DNA of 9,875 bases from an uncultured Clostridia bacterium (GCA_958445555.1 CAUCSW010000014.1:1-9875), one strand, 5' to 3'; positions 1 to 6,142 are shown, numbered from the stretch's first letter. Notes: generated by a model from the letters alone, not told the origin. Translations and numbers: made by a program.

Positions 1-176
1 TAGATACCGGGAAGGTCGACAACCGTAACGCCGTCATTCTTTTTCAGCTTGCCTTCCTTTTTTTCGACAGTAACTCCGGGCCAGTTACCGACAAACTGAT
101 TTGCGCCCGTAAGTGCGTTAAACAGTGTTGTTTTACCGCAGTTAGGGTTACCCGCAAGGGCGATTTTAATACTCAT
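1..176 (-). CDS. feoB: Ferrous iron transport protein B, N-terminal fragment
   Basis: This is the first 58 complete codons of FeoB, the inner-membrane Fe2+ permease with a cytoplasmic GTPase domain; the rest lies beyond the left edge. The fragment holds the G1/P-loop GNPNCGKT (residues 9-16), the G2 threonine in PGVT (about residue 36) and the G3 motif DLPG (54-57), all in FeoB-specific context ([14 protein letters not shown]). The start is an ATG at 176-174 preceded by AAAGGAG, spaced about 12 bases away, which is slightly long. It follows two feoA genes on the same strand after a 77-base gap that contains an 18-bp palindrome, so it is probably the last or a late gene of a feoA-feoA-feoB operon. 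Family identity is very secure; length, membrane helices and intactness cannot be judged. Confidence 0.95.
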   Translation of the reverse strand, partial: MSIKIALAGNPNCGKTTLFNALTGANQFVGNWPGVTVEKKEGKLKKNDGVTVVDLPGI

Positions 177-195
177 GCTTTCTTTCGTCTCCTTT

Positions 196-213
196 GGTTA
201 GTTTTAACTAACC
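196..213 (-). promoter_or_regulatory. Palindromic operator-like site before feoB (GGTTAG-N6-CTAACC)
   Basis: The plus strand reads GGTTAGTTTTAACTAACC, with perfect 8-base arms around a 2-base centre. It lies directly upstream of the feoB ribosome binding site. It has the same form, GGTTAG-N6-CTAACC, as the site at 757-774 at the operon promoter. I see no convincing -35/-10 pair in the feoA-feoB gap, so this could be a second repressor site that blocks elongation, an operator for a weak internal promoter, or a short RNA hairpin between the genes. The half-sites resemble those of DtxR/IdeR boxes, but the spacing is larger. The palindrome itself is certain; the regulator is inferred. Confidence 0.6.
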
Positions 214-253
214 CAGTGCTGAAAAACCACGAAAACTTAAACAACGGCCGAGA

Positions 254-475
254 TCATTCGACCTCGATCATTTCGGCATCCGCCTTACGAAGTGAGAGCT
301 CATAGCCCCTGACGGTAACTTCGATCGGATCGCCGAGCGGTGCAACCTTACGGATATAAACATCGACACCCTTTGTGATGCCCATATCCATAATGCGGCG
401 TTTTACCGCACCCGCGCCGCAGAGCTTGGTGACCTTTACGGTCTCCCCCACCTTTACCTCTCTAAGAGTTTTCAT
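254..475 (-). CDS. feoA: FeoA family protein (feoA proximal to feoB)
   Basis: A 73-residue protein of the FeoA family, small SH3-like cytoplasmic proteins that act with the FeoB permease in Fe2+ uptake. The length is normal for a stand-alone FeoA. Family signatures are visible: GAGAVKRRIMDMGITKG in the middle, followed by the PLGDPIEVTVRGYELSLRK stretch typical of FeoA C-terminal halves. The ATG at 475 is preceded by GGAGG about 10 bases away, a strong ribosome binding site. It starts 17 bases after the stop of the other feoA, so the two are co-transcribed. The two FeoA copies are clearly different in sequence and are therefore not a recent duplication. Family assignment is secure; the division of labour between the copies is unknown. 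Confidence 0.95.
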   Translation of the reverse strand: MKTLREVKVGETVKVTKLCGAGAVKRRIMDMGITKGVDVYIRKVAPLGDPIEVTVRGYELSLRKADAEMIEVE

Positions 476-492
476 GCGCCTTTTCCCTCCGT

Positions 493-702
493 TCAGATAA
501 ATATTCTCTGCGCCATCTCACGGCTGATCGCTACACGCGCTTCTTTAACATTGACTATAACGTTGCCGCCGATCGTGTTTATGACCGTGACGACGGCACC
601 CGGCACGAATCCGAGATCCTCAAGGTGTTTTTTGACCTCGGGCGATCCCGATACGCGTTTTATTATGTTTTCTTCGCCCGGAGTTGCAAACACCAGCGGC
701 AT
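493..702 (-). CDS. feoA: FeoA family protein (first gene of feo operon)
   Basis: Second FeoA-type protein, 69 residues from the ATG at 702. It carries the pattern of the other clostridial FeoA subgroup: MPLVFATPGEENIIKRV, then HLEDLGFVPG, GGNVIVNVKEARVAI and a final REMAQRI segment. It probably acts with FeoB in Fe2+ transport in the cytoplasm. Start choice is uncertain. A GTG at 723 would add seven residues with a Cys-x-Cys (MKGCRCN), but that GTG has no ribosome binding site and lies in the 3' arm of a predicted leader hairpin (721-757). The ATG at 702 has AAAGGA upstream (spacing about 12) and gives the N-terminus familiar from relatives, so I prefer it. It is the first gene after the iron-responsive-looking promoter. 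Confidence 0.93.
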   Translation of the reverse strand: MPLVFATPGEENIIKRVSGSPEVKKHLEDLGFVPGAVVTVINTIGGNVIVNVKEARVAISREMAQRIFI

Positions 703-720
703 ATTACATCGACATCCTTT

Positions 721-757
721 CACGAAAAGCGGCTCTTATGTGAGCGGGCTCTTCGCG
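721..757 (-). promoter_or_regulatory. 5' leader hairpin before the first feoA
   Basis: Read as minus-strand RNA, positions 757-748 pair with 730-721 over 10 base pairs, including two G-U wobbles (756/722 and 751/727). After a small internal loop, 745-742 pair with 735-732, closing a 6-base loop. The wobbles would be mismatches in plus-strand RNA, which fits its place in the feo transcript leader. The hairpin stops just before the AAAGGA ribosome binding site and covers the alternative GTG start of feoA. It may set translation efficiency or protect the 5' end; no known riboswitch class was recognised. Confidence 0.45.
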
Positions 758-774
758 GTTAGCTCTTGCTAACC
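757..774 (-). promoter_or_regulatory. Operator-like palindrome at the feo promoter start site
   Basis: The plus strand reads GGTTAGCTCTTGCTAACC, with perfect 7-base arms and a 4-base centre. It begins 7 bases downstream of the -10 box, so it should cover the transcription start and block RNA polymerase when occupied. The same GGTTAG-N6-CTAACC form recurs before feoB at 196-213. The half-sites match those of the DtxR/IdeR iron-repressor box (TTAGGTTAG-type arms), but the gap here is 6 bases rather than 1. A Fur box does not fit. Iron repression by a DtxR-family protein is inferred from gene context. Confidence 0.75.
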
Positions 775-781
775 TTTTAGT

Positions 782-810
782 ATTATAGAACCGCGCCGAA
801 CTTTTGTCAA
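782..810 (-). promoter_or_regulatory. Sigma-70/SigA-type promoter of the feo operon
   Basis: On the minus strand a perfect -35 box, TTGACA (810-805), is followed after exactly 17 bases by a perfect -10 box, TATAAT (787-782). The region upstream of the -35 is AT-rich. Transcription should start near 775, inside or just before the palindrome at 757-774, which makes this a strong promoter likely held down by a repressor. The predicted leader is about 70 bases long before the preferred feoA start. Confidence 0.9.
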
Positions 811-895
811 TAGTTTTTTAAGGGTAATTTTCAATATTTTAGGGGTCCTCCGAAAGGGGAATCCGTGCGATTTTACCAAAGTCCCGGGATGAAGC

Positions 896-918
896 GTGCG
901 GCGCGCAGGGTGCGCCGC
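896..918 (+). repeat. 23-bp direct repeat, copy 1 (self-complementary)
   Basis: Identical to 946-968. Positions 898-904 pair with 912-918 (GCGGCGC/GCGCCGC). In plus-strand RNA the stem extends by a G-U pair (905/911) and a C-G pair (906/910). Confidence 0.85.
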
Positions 919-945
919 CGAGGCTGAGGCACGAGCGTTATGCGG

Positions 946-968
946 GTGCGGCGCGCAGGGTGCGCCGC
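946..968 (+). repeat. 23-bp direct repeat, copy 2 (self-complementary)
   Basis: Exact copy of 896-918, offset by 50 bases, with an unrelated 27-base stretch between the copies. It forms the same hairpin (948-954 with 962-968). Confidence 0.85.
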
Positions 969-1173
969 GTACGCGCCCGTGCGCCTTCGGCGCGTGGGCG
1001 CAATGAGATTATCGGTGGGGCGATTGCTTACGGCAGGCAGAGACAAGCCGCCCGTCGGCGCGCACATCCGTGCGCGGCGGTGGGCGGCGGCGGTCCGCCA
1101 ATGCTCTTTTCCTGTTGGTTCCGCCGCGCAGAACCAAATTCGGCTGAAATCTAAAAATGAAAGCCGTAAATAA

Positions 1174-1207
1174 GCCCCGAGACACAGCAAAAGCGATGCC
1201 ACGGGGC
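1174..1207 (-). terminator. Rho-independent terminator after nfnB
   Basis: As minus-strand RNA, GCCCCG (1207-1202) pairs with CGGGGC (1179-1174). After one U-U mismatch, 1200-1193 pair with 1188-1181 around a UUUU loop, using two G-U wobbles and one mismatch. UUAUUU follows immediately. The wobbles would be lost on the plus strand, supporting minus-strand use. It lies 22 bases past the nfnB stop, the expected place for the end of the long housekeeping transcript. The U-tract is interrupted, so termination strength is uncertain. Confidence 0.65.
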
Positions 1208-1228
1208 CGTTGATCTTTTTTCGGTCGG

Positions 1229-2620
1229 CTATTTTGATTGTTCCGACAGGTATTCATGTATGGATTTTGCGGCTTGCTTGCCCGCACCCATTGCAAGGAT
1301 CACCGTCGCGGCGCCTGTAACTGCATCTCCGCCGGCGTATACTCCCGTTTTGGTCGTCATTAAGTTTTCGTCGACAACAAGGCAGCCTCTTGCGTTTGCT
1401 TCTATTCCGGTAGTGGTTGTGCGTATCAGCGGGTTGGGAGAGGTGCCTATTGCCATTATTGCGGCGTCCACATCAAGCACAAATTCAGATCCTTTTTTCG
1501 GGATCGGGCGGCGTCTGCCGGATGCATCCGGTTCGCCGAGCTCCATTTCAATGCACTCAATTCCGGTTATGACACCGTCATCGCCGTGAAGGATCCTCGT
1601 GGGGTTGCAGAGCAGTTTGAACTCGATGCCCTCCTCCATTGCGTGATGAACCTCTTCTTTTCGTGCAGGCATCTCATCAAGCGAACGCCTGTAAACGATA
1701 TAGACATGCTCTGCACCGAGACGCTTTGCGCATCTTGCGGCATCCATAGCCACATTTCCGCCGCCGCAGACGGCAACGGCGCGAGCCTTGTGTATCGGCG
1801 TATCGTACTCGTCGCGGTATGCCTTCATCAGGTTGACCCTTGTCAGAAACTCGTTTGCCGAGTAAACGCCGACGCTGTCCTCACCCTCTATTCCGAGGAA
1901 GGACGGCAGACCTGCACCCGAGCCTATGAACACGGCTTTATACCCCATATCCATTATCTCATCGACCGACAGGACCTTACCGATCACCATATCGGTCATT
2001 ATTTTTACACCGAGCTTTTTAAGTCCCTCGACCTCGGTCGCCACTATCTTCTTAGGCAGGCGGAATTCAGGAATGCCGTAGACCAACACTCCTCCCGCCG
2101 TATGGAATGCTTCAAACACGGTGACATCATATCCGAGCTTTGCAAGGTCGCCCGCGCAGGTGAGCCCCGAGGGTCCCGCCCCTATCACCGCTACCTTTAT
2201 TCCGTTCGGCTTGACATCCGCCGTCTCTTCGGTTCCGTTTTTCATATGATAATCGGCGGCAAACCGTTCGAGTCTGCCTATTCCGACCGGTTCGCCCTTT
2301 ATGCCTCGGACGCATCTGCCTTCACACTGGTTTTCCTGCGGGCAGACCCTGCCGCAAACTGCCGGCAGTGACGAATCCTCCGAGATCACGGAATATGCTC
2401 CCTCAAAATCTCCTTCGCGGATCTTAGCGATGAAATCGGGGATCTTTACCCCCACCGGGCATCCGCCGACACAGGGGCGGTTTTTGCAGCCGAGGCAGCG
2501 CCCCGCCTCTTTCACGGCCTCCGATTCACTGTATCCGAGGCACACTTCTTCAAAGTTTTTATTTCTTACATCGGGTGCCTGCTCAGACACGGGTGTTTTT
2601 TTCGGTGACATATCAGCCAT
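1229..2620 (-). CDS. nfnB: NfnB: NADPH-binding large subunit of electron-bifurcating NADH/ferredoxin:NADP+ oxidoreductase (GltA-like)
   Basis: 463-residue iron-sulfur flavoprotein resembling the small subunit of glutamate synthase. Paired with NfnA it forms the cytoplasmic NfnAB complex, which couples NADPH, NAD+ and ferredoxin by flavin-based electron bifurcation. Seen: two cysteine groups for [4Fe-4S] clusters (C42, C45, C50, C54 and C89, C93, C99, C103), a GAGPSG flavin-binding motif (147-152), a second dinucleotide fold with GGGNVAMDAAR (286-296) for NADPH, and a C-terminal GVYAGGDAV FAD motif. Start: an ATG at 2629 is possible, but GAGG sits only one base before it. The ATG at 2620 has GAGG at a good distance and gives the MADMS N-terminus usual in this family. 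That start overlaps the nfnA stop by 8 bases, suggesting translational coupling. Databases often call it GltA or SudA; the partner gene argues for NfnB, and no glutamate synthase large subunit is present here. Confidence 0.9.
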   Translation of the reverse strand: MADMSPKKTPVSEQAPDVRNKNFEEVCLGYSESEAVKEAGRCLGCKNRPCVGGCPVGVKIPDFIAKIREGDFEGAYSVISEDSSLPAVCGRVCPQENQCEGRCVRGIKGEPVGIGRLERFAADYHMKNGTEETADVKPNGIKVAVIGAGPSGLTCAGDLAKLGYDVTVFEAFHTAGGVLVYGIPEFRLPKKIVATEVEGLKKLGVKIMTDMVIGKVLSVDEIMDMGYKAVFIGSGAGLPSFLGIEGEDSVGVYSANEFLTRVNLMKAYRDEYDTPIHKARAVAVCGGGNVAMDAARCAKRLGAEHVYIVYRRSLDEMPARKEEVHHAMEEGIEFKLLCNPTRILHGDDGVITGIECIEMELGEPDASGRRRPIPKKGSEFVLDVDAAIMAIGTSPNPLIRTTTTGIEANARGCLVVDENLMTTKTGVYAGGDAVTGAATVILAMGAGKQAAKSIHEYLSEQSK

Positions 2621-3455
2621 TGTTATCATACCTCATCAATCGACATTCATGATCTCTTGCCTTTTGCTCATTCTCACGGTAGAAGCCGTTACGCTTCATA
2701 AGGCTATCGAAATCCACCTTGTGTCCGTCAAAGTCGGGCCCGTCAACACAGGCGAATTTTGTTTTCCCGTCCACGGTGACACGGCATCCGCCGCACATTC
2801 CCGTTCCGTCGATCATGATCGGATTCAGGCTGACAACGGTCTTTACTCCGTAAGGTTTTGTGGTAAGCGAAACAAACTTCATCATGGGGATAGGTCCTAT
2901 TGCTATAACAAGGTCGTACTCCCCGTTTTCCAAAAGCTCCTTCAGGACATCGGTGACAAAGCCTTTCCTGCCATAGCTGCCGTCGTCAGTGGTAATAAAG
3001 AGTCTTGAGCATACCTTTTTCATTTCATCTTCAAGTATGACGATATCCTTATTTCTGAAGCCGGCTATAACATCGGTCTCAACCCCCATGGCGTGCAGTG
3101 CCTTTGCCTGGGGATAGGCAATCGCGCATCCCACGCCGCCGCCTATCACTATTGCTTTTTTTGCATTTCCGAACTCGGTAGGTCTGCCGAGCGGGCCGAC
3201 AAAATCGGCAATGTAATCTCCTTTTGAGAGTGAAGCAAGCTGCTTTGTCGAGAATCCGACGATCTGGAAAATAATGCTGACAGTCCCTTTTTCGCGATCA
3301 TAATCCGCTATTGTCAGCGGTATGCGCTCACCGAACTCGTCTACCCTGAATATTATAAACTGACCCGCCTGCGCCTTCGCGGCTATATAAGGCGCCTCTA
3401 TTTCCATATATACGACATTGTCGTTCAAATACCGCTTTTCTGATATTCTGAACAT
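2613..3455 (-). CDS. nfnA: NfnA: ferredoxin-NADP reductase-like small subunit of the bifurcating NfnAB complex
   Basis: 280-residue FAD/NAD-binding protein of the ferredoxin-NADP+ reductase fold, related to the dihydroorotate dehydrogenase electron-transfer subunit. In NfnAB it binds NAD(H), FAD and one [2Fe-2S] cluster. Seen: the flavin motif RIPLTIAD (44-51), the nucleotide-binding glycine motif GGGVGCAIA (105-113), and a C-terminal cluster segment DGTGMCGGC with C221, C224 and C236. Only three cysteines are available, with D216 nearby; an Asp as fourth ligand is reported for NfnA and separates it from PyrK-type relatives that use four Cys. GGGAG lies 7 bases before the ATG. It starts 14 bases after the pcrA stop, so it is probably read through from pcrA. 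Length and order (nfnA then nfnB) match clostridial NfnAB operons. A sulfide dehydrogenase (SudB) label is an older name for similar proteins. Confidence 0.9.
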   Translation of the reverse strand: MFRISEKRYLNDNVVYMEIEAPYIAAKAQAGQFIIFRVDEFGERIPLTIADYDREKGTVSIIFQIVGFSTKQLASLSKGDYIADFVGPLGRPTEFGNAKKAIVIGGGVGCAIAYPQAKALHAMGVETDVIAGFRNKDIVILEDEMKKVCSRLFITTDDGSYGRKGFVTDVLKELLENGEYDLVIAIGPIPMMKFVSLTTKPYGVKTVVSLNPIMIDGTGMCGGCRVTVDGKTKFACVDGPDFDGHKVDFDSLMKRNGFYRENEQKARDHECRLMRYDNNG

Positions 3456-3469
3456 TCTTACACTCCCTG

Positions 3470-6064
3470 TCAGATTTTTTCAAGTTTAGCGAAATTCGCC
3501 ATTATCTTCTTTTCCCCTACATTGTCAAACAATATACGAAGCAGGGTGTCATTTCCCATAGGCTCAGCCGAAAGAACGACGCCTTCTCCGAATATTCCGT
3601 GCTTTACCCTTTCTCCCGCCGAGAAAGAAATCTTCTGTGCCGCGGGCTTCGGGGTATATCCGCCCGCATTTGTTCTGCCTGCGGTCTGATATAAAGAAGA
3701 TCTTCCCGCCGTCCGATTACCGACGGTCGTGAAGCCTTCTCTGCCGCCGTTAACACCGTAACTGCCGCCGCTGCCGTATCCGCAGCCGTTTTCTCTGCCG
3801 TCTCGGCTGCCGCTATATCCGTCTCGGCTGCCGCTATATCCGCCTCGACTGCCGTAGCCGCTGCGGTCGCCGTATCCGCTGCGGTCGCTCCGATATCCGC
3901 TGCGGTTTCCCGCTGCGGAATAGGTGCGCCTATCCTCACCGTCGGAAAATTTTATCGACGCCCCGAACATTCCCGCTCCCATAACACTTGATGAGACCCT
4001 GCAAAGATCGGAAGGTATCTCCTCAAGAAAACGCGAGGGAAGGTTGCGGGTCGTCTGTCCGTATTCGAATCTTGTATATGCGTTTGTGATATAAAGTCGT
4101 TTTTTTGCTCTTGTTATGGCAACATATGCAAGTCGGCGCTCCTCTTCAAGCTCCTCCTTGCCTTCATATATGGATTGGGTGCCGGGAAATATTCCCTCCT
4201 CCATTCCGACAAGATATACATTGTTGAATTCAAGTCCTTTTGCCGAATGGACGGTCATCATAACGACGGCATCCGCCTCGGCGTCATAGCGGTCAATATC
4301 GCTGATAAGCGACACTTCCTCCAAAAATCCGGAAAGAGACGGGGCATCGTTTTCTATCTCATACTGCCTGATACTGTTTACAAGTTCGTGAATGTTATCG
4401 AGTCTTTCCTTGCCTTCCTCGCCCTCCGCGATAAGGGCGGTCTCATACCCGCTTTCCTTGATGACCGCTTCGCAAAGTTCGGTAACCGATGAGATCTCGG
4501 AAAGTTTGGTAAGCTCGTTTATGAGATCGCAAAATCTCCCGATCGCCGCTGCGGAGCGGGATATCTTGGGATGGTTCGGTGCATCGCACATAACTTCAAA
4601 TACCGACTCACCTATGGCTGCGGATATCTCGGAGGCATCGGCAACCGTTTTTTCTCCTATTCCGCGTTTCGGCTCATTCACGATCCTTTTGAGTCTTATT
4701 GTATCGTTGTGATTGTTGATAAGCTGCAGATATGCAAGTATATCCTTGACCTCTTTACGGTCATAGAAGCGGAAGCCCCCGATTATCCTGTAGGGGATGC
4801 CCGCTCTTGAGAAATGATTTTCAAGCGCCCGCGATTGCGAATTTTTACGGTAAAGGACGGCGTTATCGGAAAAGCTGCCGCCGTTTCTGACATCGTCTTC
4901 TATTTTGTTCACAACATATTTTGCTTCGTCGCGGTCATCTTCCGCGGTATGGACATCTATTACCTCGCCCTTGCTTCCCGCGGTCCAGAGATTTTTGCCC
5001 TTTCTTTCGGTATTGTTTGCAATGACCGCGTTTGCGGCATCAAGTATCACACCCGTCGACCGATAGTTTTGCTCCAGTCTTATAACCCTACAGTCAGGAT
5101 ACTCATCCTCAAACTCAAGTATATTTCTTATGGTTGCGCCCCTGAAACGGTAAATGCTCTGATCGTCATCACCGACGACGCATATATTACCGTATTTTTT
5201 GGCGATCATATTGACGAAAACATACTGTGCCTGGTTGGTATCCTGATACTCGTCGACCATTATGTACTTGAATTTGTTGCGGTACTTTTCAAGTATATCG
5301 GGGGCGGCCTCAAACAACCTGACGGTATTGACTATAAGGTCGTCAAAGTCCATTGCGTCGGCATTTTTCAGCCTCGCGTTATACGCCTTATATATCTCGG
5401 ATATCATTTTTTTGCGTTGGTCGTATCCTGCGGTTTTTTCATACTCCTCAGGCGTGATCAGCGAGTCCTTTGAGCGGCTGATCTCGTTCAGAACCGACTT
5501 TGAAGGGAGCATCTTTTCATCTATATCGAAGTCCTTATAGATCTCCTTCATCAGCTTTTTCTGATCATCGGTATCGTATATGGTGTAATGTGAGGTATAG
5601 CCTATGGCGGAGCCGTCTATCCTGAGTATCTTTGAACACACGGAATGGAAGGTTCCCGCATAAACATCGTTGCCGCGCGGACCGATCTTATTTACGATAC
5701 GGCTCTTAAGTTCATTTGCCGCCTTGTTTGTAAAGGTTATTGCAAGGATATTATACGGCTCTATAGGATCGACCGCGACAAACGACGGCACTTCGGAAGA
5801 CGCGCCGTTAATGTAATTCGACGCCACGACAGCCTCCGATGAGGTGACCGCGGGTGCGTCGGAGGAAAGGCAGGCGTTTCCGAAGCGTATCATATTCTCT
5901 ATTCTGTTTACGAGAACCGTTGTTTTTCCGCTTCCCGCTCCCGCAAGGACAAGGACCGCGCCGTTTATCGCCTCCACGGCTTTGAATTGCATATCATTAA
6001 GGTTTGAAAACACCTTTCTGACTACATCTCTGCGCAGGTTTGAATAATCATGGTTTTCGGGCAT
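3470..6064 (-). CDS. pcrA: ATP-dependent 3'-5' DNA helicase, PcrA/UvrD family
   Basis: 864-residue superfamily 1A helicase that unwinds DNA in repair and clears replication or transcription blocks. Motifs in order: Q-type LNDMQ (22-26), Walker A AGAGSGKT (41-48), Ia (ITFTNKAANE, 109-118), II DEYQD (271-275), III GDDDQSIYRFRGA (298-310), IV QNYRST (332-337), V MTVHSAKGLEF (603-613) and VI VAITRAKKRLY (648-658). The end (about 815-864, AGERVKHGIFGEGVV) is the Tudor-like domain through which PcrA contacts RNA polymerase in other Firmicutes. It is longer than usual PcrA (about 720-750). One insertion, rich in Ser/Ala/Val, lies at about 62-102 between Walker A and motif Ia. Another is a Gly/Ser/Tyr/Arg repeat tract at about 719-777 between the core and the Tudor domain. 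AGGAG precedes the ATG by about 6 bases. It is followed after 14 bases by nfnA. Confidence 0.95.
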   Translation of the reverse strand: MPENHDYSNLRRDVVRKVFSNLNDMQFKAVEAINGAVLVLAGAGSGKTTVLVNRIENMIRFGNACLSSDAPAVTSSEAVVASNYINGASSEVPSFVAVDPIEPYNILAITFTNKAANELKSRIVNKIGPRGNDVYAGTFHSVCSKILRIDGSAIGYTSHYTIYDTDDQKKLMKEIYKDFDIDEKMLPSKSVLNEISRSKDSLITPEEYEKTAGYDQRKKMISEIYKAYNARLKNADAMDFDDLIVNTVRLFEAAPDILEKYRNKFKYIMVDEYQDTNQAQYVFVNMIAKKYGNICVVGDDDQSIYRFRGATIRNILEFEDEYPDCRVIRLEQNYRSTGVILDAANAVIANNTERKGKNLWTAGSKGEVIDVHTAEDDRDEAKYVVNKIEDDVRNGGSFSDNAVLYRKNSQSRALENHFSRAGIPYRIIGGFRFYDRKEVKDILAYLQLINNHNDTIRLKRIVNEPKRGIGEKTVADASEISAAIGESVFEVMCDAPNHPKISRSAAAIGRFCDLINELTKLSEISSVTELCEAVIKESGYETALIAEGEEGKERLDNIHELVNSIRQYEIENDAPSLSGFLEEVSLISDIDRYDAEADAVVMMTVHSAKGLEFNNVYLVGMEEGIFPGTQSIYEGKEELEEERRLAYVAITRAKKRLYITNAYTRFEYGQTTRNLPSRFLEEIPSDLCRVSSSVMGAGMFGASIKFSDGEDRRTYSAAGNRSGYRSDRSGYGDRSGYGSRGGYSGSRDGYSGSRDGRENGCGYGSGGSYGVNGGREGFTTVGNRTAGRSSLYQTAGRTNAGGYTPKPAAQKISFSAGERVKHGIFGEGVVLSAEPMGNDTLLRILFDNVGEKKIMANFAKLEKI
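3798..3860 (-). repeat. 21-bp tandem repeat inside pcrA
   Basis: Two identical 21-bp units (3798-3818 and 3819-3839) and a third diverged unit (3840-3860) encode the seven-residue repeat GYSGSRD. Imperfect 18-21 bp units continue to about 3905 and encode SGYGDR-like repeats. The unit length is a multiple of three, so gain or loss of copies would keep pcrA in frame. Confidence 0.85.
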
Positions 6065-6082
6065 TATTTACTCCTATCGGCA

Positions 6083-6110
6083 ACATTATGTCTTATCAAT
6101 GTTATGTAAA
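6083..6110 (-). promoter_or_regulatory. Possible weak promoter before pcrA
   Basis: In the 78-base gap between the comEA-like gene and pcrA, the minus strand has TTTACA (6110-6105), a 16-base spacer and TAATGT (6088-6083). The -35 matches consensus at 5 of 6 bases and the -10 at only 3 of 6. This is the longest gap in the right-hand gene series and the most AT-rich, so a promoter here is reasonable but unproven. Confidence 0.3.
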
Positions 6111-6142
6111 CTTAAAACAGGTCGGATATCAGAAAACTCGGA

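Larger units (their letters stand above)
896..1137. repeat. GC-rich non-coding element with multiple hairpins and a 23-bp direct repeat
   Basis: This fills most of the gap between the feo promoter and the nfnB terminator. It is far richer in GC than its neighbours and is packed with inverted repeats. A 23-bp sequence starting GTGCGGCGCGCAGGG occurs identically at 896-918 and 946-968, each copy forming its own hairpin. Further hairpins lie at 973-1001 (12 pairs, loop CTTCG), 1047-1088 (18 of 19 positions paired, including two wobbles, loop ATCC) and 1115-1137 (TTGGTTC/GAACCAA, 7 pairs). Wobble pairs at 905/911, 979/995, 980/994, 1054/1081 and 1055/1080 form only in plus-strand RNA. Open frames through it are Arg/Ala/Pro-rich and have no recognisable domain or ribosome binding site. 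It could be a dispersed intergenic repeat or a structured RNA gene; I see no clear plus-strand promoter. Confidence 0.6.

Noticed and set aside
196..774. Fur box at the feo promoter
   Set aside because: The palindromes do not resemble the GATAAT-type Fur consensus; the GGTTAG/CTAACC arms fit a DtxR/IdeR-type site better.
804..840. Possible plus-strand promoter (TTGTCA with AT-rich downstream bases) for an RNA from the GC-rich element
   Set aside because: No -10 box with acceptable spacing was found; it overlaps the much better minus-strand feo promoter.
896..968. Two identical 23-bp repeats separated by 27 bases, resembling a minimal CRISPR
   Set aside because: There are only two copies, the intervening sequence is GC-rich hairpin-forming DNA of the same element, and no cas genes or leader are nearby.
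873..1296. Open frames of 64-109 codons on both strands in the GC-rich element
   Set aside because: They arise because stop codons are rare in GC-rich DNA. The products are Arg/Ala/Pro-rich without a domain, lack ribosome binding sites, and overlap each other, the terminator and the end of nfnB.
1229..2620. Glutamate synthase small subunit (GltD/GltA) as the function of the 463-residue flavoprotein
   Set aside because: The gene is coupled to an NfnA-type partner and no large glutamate synthase subunit is present; the NfnAB pairing explains both genes.
1586..3008. Long plus-strand frames (1586-2371 and 2301-3008) opposite nfnA and nfnB
   Set aside because: They are shadows of well-conserved minus-strand genes, with no ribosome binding site or recognisable protein features.
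3604..3939. Minus-strand Ala/Thr-rich frame of 111 codons in the pcrA 3' region
   Set aside because: It is the tandem repeat of pcrA read in another frame; the pcrA frame continues into a good Tudor-like domain, so this is not a frameshift.
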